64,000 nt of DNA from Apium graveolens. Its lineage: Eukaryota > Streptophyta > Magnoliopsida > Apiales > Apiaceae. How positions within the stretch are numbered: position 1 is the stretch's first letter; each line of letters begins with the position of its first letter. The stretch is taken from contig NC_133653.1 of NCBI RefSeq assembly GCF_009905375.1, positions 94,016,609 through 94,080,608 on the forward strand. The letters are read 5' to 3'. Below, one piece after another: positions 57,037 to 64,000 of the stretch. The position numbers were made by a program, and so were the translations under genes. The notes beneath the pieces are model-generated. The model worked only from the letters and a program-made list of their open reading frames with translations, was not told where the DNA came from and made no database searches.

Positions 57037-59045
57037 ATTATTAGTTTTAAGGACCCAGACTTGCTTGGATCCTTTGGCCTTTTTAGGTTTGTTAACATTT
57101 GCAGCGGATTTAGCATCAGAGTTTATGTTAACAGTTTTCTTATCAGAACTTATACTAGAAGGAACAACAGAAACTTTCTTTAAAGAAGGTTTTATTTGAT
57201 AATAATCATAGTACAAACTATGATATTCCTTACAAGTATAAATGGAATGCCATAAACTACCACAATGAAAACAAGGATTTTGTGGTTTGTATCTAACAGA
57301 CTGACTCTTAACTCCTGACTTTGTAGATAAGGAGTTAATATTCTTATTCTTCCTGCAAAAAGAAGCCAGATGGTTAGAACTTCCACAGTTATAACATGCT
57401 TTCCTAGGAGCATCAGGAACAGATTTATAGTTATTGCTTTTATTCACACCTTCCTTTCCATTCCTGTTTTTCCTAGGTGATTTTGCCTTGTTTGCATTCT
57501 TAACATCTTTCAGCTTATGCTTAAGCTGCTTCTTCGTCATTAAGCCTATGTTAACTTCAGCTGTCTTTTCCTGTTTTAGTTTGTCAGAAGCTAATTCCTT
57601 TTTAACTTCTGATTTCTCATTTTCAGATTTTTCAGTTACAAACTTAACAGGTTTTAACTTCGGCTTTTGCTTATTAACAGGCTTAGTTACTTCAGTTCCT
57701 TTTTCATTATTTTCTCCATAACCTAAGCCCTCTTTCCAGTTTCCACTGCTTAGCAAATTTTGAGTTGTTTTGCCAGAGTTAGTCCAAGTTCTGATAATCT
57801 CTCTCTCCTTTTCTAACTCAGTTTTTAGAGATTCATTCATTTTTAGCACTTCATCCCTAACATAAAAAGCATCATCTCTATCCTTCTGAGTTTGATGAAA
57901 CATGACTAACTCTTTTTCTAAGAAATTATTTCTTTTCTTAAAAGCAAGATTTTCAGAAGTTAATCTTTCACATGTTAAAGTTTGATCTCTATAACTGATA
58001 AACATGGTTTTAAGATATCTTCTCAACTCATTAATATCATCAGTATGAAAAGCATAAGTAGTCTGAGGTACCTTTGTTTCAGCAGCTTCAGAACTGCTCT
58101 CAGAACTTGATTTATCAGCATTTGCCATCAATGCATAGTTCTCCTCACTTTCAGAGTCTGAGGTGTCTGTCCAGCTTTTCTGCTTTGTGACAAGAGCTTT
58201 GCCTTTGTCATTCTTGGTCTTCTTGCACTCAGGAGATATGTGGCCTTTCTCACCACAATTATAACATTTAACATTAGCGTAATCTCCTCTGTCAGACTTT
58301 CCTCCTTTTCCTTCAGATCTTCTGAAATTCTTCTTTGTTCCATCTCAAGTTCATGAGTCTTGAGCATTCCATAGATTTCATCAAGAGTTGTTTCATCAAG
58401 ATTGTAGTTGTCTCTTATTGTTGTTGCCTTCAAATCCCAACATTCAGGAAGAGCTAACAGGAATTTGAGGTTTGTATCTTCAAGATCATACTCCTTATTA
58501 ACCAATGACAAGTCATTCAAGAGTTTGACAAATCTTTCATATACATCAGTCAATGACTCATTAGTCCTAGAGTCAAAGTGTTCATACTCTTGAGTGAGTA
58601 TTGTCTTCCTGTTCTTCTTAACTGTTTCAGTTCCTTGACACCTTGTCTCCAGTGCATCCCATATCTCCTTAGCAGTCTTGCAGTTGATTACCCTGTTTGA
58701 CATTACATTATCAATGGCACTATGCAATAAGTGACGTACCTTGGCATCCTTAGCAATAGATGCTATATCTTCAGCAGTGTAATCATTCTTTTCCTTTGGT
58801 ACGGTCATTGCTGCTTCACCTGGAACTACAACAGCGAGCTTGGTAGGTTTGTGAGGCCCTTCCCTGATTCTATCAAGGTATTCTGGATCTGTTGCTTCCA
58901 GAAACATGGTCATCCTTACCTTCCATATGGGATATTCAGATGGTCTCAATATGGGAACTCTGATAGTCTCATATCGACTCTGAATTGATGTCTTTGATGA
59001 TTCCTCAGTTTTGGTAGGCTTAGTTGGAGTTTCTGTGTCAGACAT
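57034..59045 (-). pseudogene. gag: Copy C gag, one frameshift
   Basis: Start chosen at ATG 59045 (MSDTETPTKPTKTEE), 42 bases after the PBS. The longer reading begins inside the PBS. The capsid-like part contains SEYPIWKVRM, INCKTAKEIWDALE, LTQEYEHFDSR and LKTHELEMEQ, then is broken near 58330, where the frame must shift -1 (a 1-nt deletion, or a sequencing error). In the shifted frame the first knuckle (CYNCGEKGHISPEC) is intact. It continues to 57034 through a coiled coil (about 58000-57780), a Lys-rich linker, knuckle two (CYNCGSSNHLASFC) and a third (CFHCGSLWHSIYTC). I see no slippery heptamer at the break, so programmed frameshifting is unlikely. Confidence 0.88.
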
Positions 59046-59086
59046 GATTGTGTTTGGATCTTTAACTGTATGTGTGTTAACAGATA

Positions 59087-59098
59087 GCTCTGATACCA
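59087..59098 (-). other. Copy C primer-binding site
   Basis: Sense TGGTATCAGAGC, two bases after the 5' LTR end. tRNA-iMet type. Confidence 0.93.
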
Positions 59099-59100
59099 CT

Positions 59101-59699
59101 TGTTAGGTCACACTTTCACTGTAGAGGGGGTGAATACAGTGTTTATTACAATCAAATCAAACTTCAAGAACTTATGTAACAGAAAACAAACTTTATTAAA
59201 ATAATAAACTCTGTTACAATCTGGAACTGTTATCTCTCAGTGATGAACAAAATATCACGAGAGCTGCTAGAGTTATAATCAATAATATTCTCAATAATGA
59301 TAACACTTCTAGTGTAAACTCTATTCCTGTGTTTATATACTACACAGTTACAAGATATTCGCTAATTGATATGGAATATAATTCTGCTTCCTAAAATATA
59401 TCAATCAGATATCTTCTATTCCAAGTATTCCATTCTTCACGGAATTCCTTCTTCATGCATATCTCTTCTTATGTTTATCTTGATCTTCTTAACTTTAATC
59501 AGCTACTGTCCTTATCTGATCATCCTTCAGCACTTAAGTTCTGATATCTATCTCCTGACAACATAAGTACTGATATCCCTTAAGTTCTGACTTCCAGTAT
59601 AAGTACTGATAAGTTAAGTACTGATTTGTTCTGTTCAAATAAGATCTGAAATCTAAACATAAAACATATTAGCCATGACATTATCAAATATATCTAACA
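59101..59699 (-). repeat. Copy C 5' LTR
   Basis: 599 bp. A TATA-like box (sense GTATATAAACAC) lies at about 59330-59341 and probably drives the genomic RNA. Motif cluster AAGTTCTGAT / AAGTACTGAT at about 59525-59640. Two differences from the 3' LTR. Confidence 0.95.
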
Positions 59700-59704
59700 A
59701 AAAT
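59700..59704. repeat. Target-site duplication of copy C, right
   Basis: AAAAT, identical to 46821-46825. Confidence 0.88.
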
Positions 59705-61089
59705 CCAGAAATTAAATTGGGGGTTAGGGTTTGTTCTTGGCTAATAAGATCGATTGAGCCCTGGTTTTTAATCCGTTGATGATGATCTTGATGCCAAATC
59801 AATCCTCGTGAAGAGGCCGATCTTTTAACACCAAGAACTCGAACTAAGGTTCGGTATTATGAATTAAGGACGTTCGTCGTTTTTGTTTCGAATTGGGTAT
59901 TTATTTTCTGTTGATTGTCGATGGTTTCTGATGCTAGAATTAGGTTCCTGAGATTTTAGGGAGTCATTTTGTATAATTGGTTGAATTGTTTCGTTGCTTA
60001 AATTATAGATTGAGTTCGATTTATAAATCGATAGTTTCATATTCAAATTCTGAGATTCCTGGTAATTAGTTGTGGATTACAATGATTGTATAAGATTGTA
60101 CTAATCTTGAACGTGATTTTAATATAAGAATCATGGTTTTTGGTTGAGTTTTGCGTATTTTGGATTGTTGGCTGGAGTTCTTCATTTTTTAATCGGAATT
60201 AGAGTTATGCAGGTTGTTAAAATGCTTGGTTGTTGATTCTGAGTTGCTGTTGTGATGTTGTTCAAAATCGGATTGAAAAATGATCGAAAACGAGGGCAAA
60301 TCGGAACTCACCGGATTTTCTGGTCGGCCGGATTCTGGGCCGAAATACAGCGAGTTCTTATTGACCCCGTTGGGATAACTGACCTGTTTTTAAAACCCGG
60401 AAATGACCCGCTTTTTATCCTGAAAAATCCCTTTTCTGTTTTCCAAAACTGTTTCTGCATTTTTGGTTTTAAAAATAATTCAAAACAATTCATTTTTATT
60501 CCAAAATTCATTTTATAATTCAAAATTTAATTTGGTTAATTATTTTTAATAGTTAACTGAATTATTTTAATTCCAAAAATCATTTTCTTTTATTATTTTC
60601 AAAAATTGAAATTTAATTTAATTATTTATAATTTATTTTAATTAATTATTTATGAATTTAATTGATTGATTAATTCATTTAATCAATTAATTTTGTTTAT
60701 AAATAATTAAATAAAATATAATTATTTATAATTAATTCAAATAATTCCTAAAAATTATTTTTGAGCTTTTAAAATTATATTTTGGTATTTAAAAATAAAT
60801 TAATATTATTAATTGATATATTCCTATTTATTCTTATTTTAATCGTAATAAATAAACCGTTTGTCCGTTTAATACGAAACGAACGCGTATAGACTCAGAA
60901 AAATATTCTGCTTTCATTAAAAATACTTTCGAGACCAAAACTCTTTTGTTTCGAAAGGTTATTTTGCAAGTCAGTTTTGAGTCGCTTATTTATCTAAAAG
61001 TTATATTTTGACCCGATTTCAGTTTTAAACGTACCGAGTCGAACCTTTTGGCGAACTGAGTCATGTGTTATATGAATTATATGATATGT
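59705..61089. repeat. Possible Gypsy-type LTR, right part, cut by copy D
   Basis: Continues 45708-46825 across copy C. It contains GGGGGTTAGGGTTTG, AACGAACGCGTATAGACTC and GTACCGAGTCGAACC segments and a long AT-rich middle, without ORFs of interest. Copy D begins at 61090. Assignment rests on composition and continuity only. Confidence 0.3.
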
Positions 61090-62179
61090 TGTTAGGAATA
61101 TGTGTATTAGTTTGATGATAAGTTAAACAAAACACTTAAGTAGACATCTAGTGATAGTAGCCTCAACAGATAAGACCATTTTGGCTATCCGTTGAAGGAG
61201 TAGCTTTACTTAGAAATAAGTTTAGTATAGTAGCACATTTCATTCTCTGTATTTAAGTTGTAATTCTTAGATGTTGTGGGAAATTATCAGTCATGTTGAC
61301 TACTAGTGGATATGCAAATAGGATGGTTAATTGTAAATATTTCATGCCTTGTAATTTTGTATAAGTGAAGTAGTATCAACTGATATTAAAAGCCTTCAAC
61401 GGATGAGAAACAAAGCTTCAACGGATGTCTCTAAAGCTTCAACGGATAACATCCATCAACGGATGAGTGTTTCAACGGATAAAGCTTCAACTGCTAATGC
61501 ATCAACGGATAAAGCTTCAACGGATAAAGTCATCAACGGATGAAAGTTTCAACGGATGCTTAGTTCAATAGCAGTTGATAGTGACAATTCATAAGCTGAC
61601 AGAGGCACATGGGTTGACAGAGACAAACTGGAATGTGGCAGCCTCTAGGAGGAATCAAGAAAATACAGCATTTCCATTCTGGTGCAAACAAGGAAGTATT
61701 CAAAGATTCACAGCTAAACCTAAATTGCATTGGATAGAGAAATGAAGAAGAAATATGTGAAGAATCTTTTAATTGTATTTTACAGTTTTGTCTTCACTTG
61801 TAAACTTGGTGATATATAAATCAAGTAGCAGCTAGTAATTAGATGGTGAATTTTCCAGAGCTGTTCAGAAAAATCCAGAGAGAAAATCATCTAGTTTGTA
61901 CTAGGACGCAGCTGTGATTTAATTCCTTGAATCACAGATTTTCTGAAATAACACATCTCTCGTGGAACAACAAATCCACCAGAAAAGTTTTTAAGTTCTT
62001 TGTGTTCTTTACATTTGTGTTTGAATATATATATCTGTCTGTATTAGCTTCAAGCAATTCACACACATTTGCTCACTAAAATACTTAGCCTTAGAAACTG
62101 CTCAAAACTTGAAAAAGTTTTGAGATTTACATTCAACCCCCCTTCTGTAGATCTCATTGTTAGTCCACTGGGAATAACA
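61090..62179 (+). repeat. Copy D 5' LTR
   Basis: 1090 bp, TGTTAGGAATATG...GGGAATAACA. It holds a cluster of about nine TCAACGGAT(G/A)-type motifs at 61395-61560 with a spacing of about 15-25 bp, a TATA-like box GATATATAAATC (61811-61822) and the conserved CATTCAACCCCCCTTCTG stretch near 62130 that matches the A and B LTRs. The bases before it (TATGT, 61085-61089) would be the target duplication, which cannot be tested here. Confidence 0.9.
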
Positions 62180-62181
62180 AT

Positions 62182-62193
62182 TGGTATCAGAGC
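62182..62193 (+). other. Copy D primer-binding site
   Basis: TGGTATCAGAGC two bases after the LTR. tRNA-iMet type. Confidence 0.93.
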
Positions 62194-62239
62194 AAGCTCT
62201 TAACATACAAAGAGTTTAAAGATCTATTCTGCTAACATC

Positions 62240-64000
62240 ATGTGTAAGAAGGATATTGGTGTAAAGATTCCAATCCTGGAAAGAGATAACTATCATCATT
62301 GGAAAGTGAAGATGCATTTACATCTTCTCTCTCAAGATGAAAGCCACATCATCTGCATTGAAAATGGTCCTCACATCCCTCATAAGGTGGCTACAACTGC
62401 TACTGCAACAGTTGCTGTTAAACAGTCTATTGCCAAGCCAAAAGCAGAATGGACTGTTGAAGATATTGAAGAGGTTCACAAGAACAAGAAAGCCATGAAC
62501 ATTCTGTTTAATGGCCTAGATCAAGATATGTTTGACAATGTCATTAACAGCCAAACTGCTAAGAAAATTTGGGATACTGTGCAACTTATCTGTGAAGGTA
62601 CTGAGCAAGTTAGAAAAAACAAAATGCAGCTTCTCATTCAACAGTATGAATATTTTCATTTTGAAGAAGGAGAATCATTGAATGACATCTTCAACAGATT
62701 TCAGAAACTGTTGAATGGATTGAAGCTGTATGACAGAGTGTACCAAGTCAAGGACTCCAATTTAAAATTACTGAGGTCTCTACCAAAGGAATGGAAGCCT
62801 ATGACTGTTTCTCTAAGAAATTCTCAAGATTATAAGGACTTCACACTTGAAAGATTATATGGAATTTTGAAGACCTATGAACTTGAGATGGAGCAAGATG
62901 AGCTGTTGGAAAAGGGAAAGAGAAAAGGAGGATCAGTTGCACTTGTAGCTGACAATGAGAAGATTGAAGCCAAGAATGAGGAAAAGATAATGCCAAGTCT
63001 CAAAATCGGCACAATCAAATCAGAATCAAGCAAGGGAAAGGAGCAAGTAGCTGAGGATGAAGACAATTCCAGTCAAGATGACTCTGATGATGTTGATGAA
63101 CATCTGGCTTTTCTGTTCAGGAGGTTTGCAAAGATGAAATTCAGGAAAAATACAAAATTCACTAAGTCAAACAAAAACATGGTGGACAAATCTTAGTTCA
63201 AATGTTATAACTGTGGCATTAGTGGACACTTTGCAAATGAGTGCAGGAAGCCAACCTCTGATAAGAAGAAATTTGAGCAAGTTGATTACAAAAAGAAGTA
63301 TTTTGATTTGCTCAAACAAAAGGAAAAAGCTTTTCTGACTCAAGATGATTGGGCAGCAGATGGAGTCAATGAAGATAATGATATGGAATATGTCAACCTA
63401 GCCCTGATGGCTAATTCTGATGAAAATGAAACTAGTTCATCAAGCAACCAGGTAATTAATACTGATCTCTCTCAGCTTTCTAAGATTGAATGCAATGAAG
63501 CCATAAATGATATGTCCAATGAATTATATCATTTGCGTGTTTCCCTTAAATCACTAGCTAAAGAAAATACAAGAATCAAAGAGAATAATGTGTTTTTAAG
63601 TGATAGGAATGCTGTGTTAGAGGATCAGGTAATTGAGCTTGAATAGATTAAAATTAAATGCTTGACTGTTGAGAGTGAACTAGAAGAAGCTGTTAAAAAA
63701 GTAAAAATTCTTTCTAAACAATTAAAAAGTGAGCAAGAGGTAATCAAGGCCTGGAAAATATCTAGGGATGTTAGTGCTCAGATTGTCAAGGTTCAGGGAA
63801 TTGAATCATTCTGTGAGAATGCCTGGAAGAAAAACAAAAAGGAGTTAGAATTAATTGATGGATTGTTAACGGATGTGGAATCAACAGATGATGAAAGTTA
63901 TCTGTTGAAGGAAGAAAAAGAGCATCCGTTGAAGGCTCATCAATTAAAACAGGCAAGTGATTCTAAAAAGAAAAATCTCAATAAGAAGGTTGGTTCAACT
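62240..64000 (+). pseudogene. gag: Copy D gag with two in-frame stops, incomplete at the window edge
   Basis: Start ATG 62240 (MCKKDIGVKIPILERDN). One frame runs to 64000 with only two stops, TAG at 63194-63196 (just before the first knuckle CYNCGISGHFANEC) and TAG at 63644-63646 (in the coiled coil). Domains in order: capsid-like NYHHWKVKM; TEQVRKNKMQLLIQQYE; SLRNSQDYKDFTLERLYG; basic KGKRKGGS; DEHLAFLFRRF; CCHC; coiled coil (about 63500-63740); the AWKKNKKELE segment; and the acidic linker with the ACGGATG motif at 63868-63945. The second knuckle is beyond the window. It is less decayed than A or B. Confidence 0.9.

Larger units (their letters stand above)
46826..59699 (-). mobile_element. 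Copy C: young full-length Sirevirus-like Copia element, 12.87 kb
   Basis: Minus-strand element with 5' LTR 59101-59699, PBS 59087-59098, gag 59045-57034, pol 57021-53671, a motif-rich spacer, an 81-aa ORF (52263-52018) and a 1235-codon ORF (51339-47632), both behind TATA-like boxes, PPT 47425-47437 and a 3' LTR 46826-47424. Perfect AAAAT duplications flank it. The two 599-bp LTRs differ at 2 sites by eye, so insertion is recent. pol and the third ORF are open over their full length. gag has one frameshift near 58330. It belongs to a different subfamily from A, B and D (different gag sequence, shorter LTR, different internal motif). Confidence 0.95.
61090..64000 (+). mobile_element. Copy D: 5' part of a Sirevirus-like Copia element, cut by the window edge
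   Basis: Plus-strand element with 5' LTR 61090-62179, PBS 62182-62193 and gag from 62240 to the window end. LTR and gag are clearly related to copies A and B but use the TCAACGGATG form of the motif. The 3' part lies outside. Confidence 0.92.

Noticed and set aside
58300..58340. Programmed -1 frameshift site in the copy C gag
   Set aside because: The frame change is -1, but I find no X-XXY-YYZ slippery heptamer in the zero frame here, so a 1-nt deletion is the simpler reading.

Overview
The window is nuclear DNA of a flowering plant, most likely a eudicot. It holds one intron-rich host gene set among nested LTR retrotransposons, MITEs and AT-rich repeat debris. There are no bacterial features such as operons, Shine-Dalgarno sites or CRISPR arrays, and I saw no tRNA or rRNA gene. 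The retroelement gag linkers remind me of Apiaceae elements, but that is an unverified impression.

Layout. (1) 1-18567: two Sirevirus-like Copia elements on the minus strand. Copy B (3326-16678) is complete but decayed. It lies inside the gag gene of copy A (1-3325 plus 16679-18567), with a perfect 5-bp CATAT duplication at the junctions. Copy A itself sits in a decayed Mutator-like transposase fragment (18568-19264). (2) 19265-22278: a diverged tandem repeat, a Stowaway-type MITE with TA duplication, a 552-bp foldback MITE with a 10-bp duplication, and the leader region of the host gene. (3) 22279-40087: an apparently intact 23-exon plus-strand gene for NAP1/GNARLED, the HEM-family subunit of the SCAR/WAVE complex (1378 codons by my exon joins). 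One intron carries a solo LTR and another a GC-rich repeat insertion. (4) 40088-45700: AT-rich intergenic DNA with three Helitron-like 3' ends, a tandem 269-bp dimer and dispersed repeats. (5) 46826-59699: copy C, a very young minus-strand Copia element. Its two 599-bp LTRs differ at 2 positions by eye and it is flanked by AAAAT. It has an open pol, a gag with one frameshift, a 1235-codon third ORF and an extra 81-aa ORF. It lies in what looks like a Gypsy-type LTR. (6) 61090-64000: the 5' part of copy D, a plus-strand relative of A and B, cut by the window edge.

The most unusual signal is in the retroelements. Copies A, B and D carry a roughly 10-bp motif (TCGACGGATG, or TCAACGGATG in D). 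In the complete copy B it recurs in the LTR, the gag linker, the integrase-RT linker, the third ORF and the untranslated spacer; in A and D it is seen wherever the window covers these segments. Copy C carries an unrelated motif (TCAGAACTTA) in the same five places. In addition, the third ORF of both B and C, and the 81-aa ORF of C, have what look like their own TATA-box promoters and leaders inside the element. This suggests gene units carried by, or evolved within, the retrotransposon.
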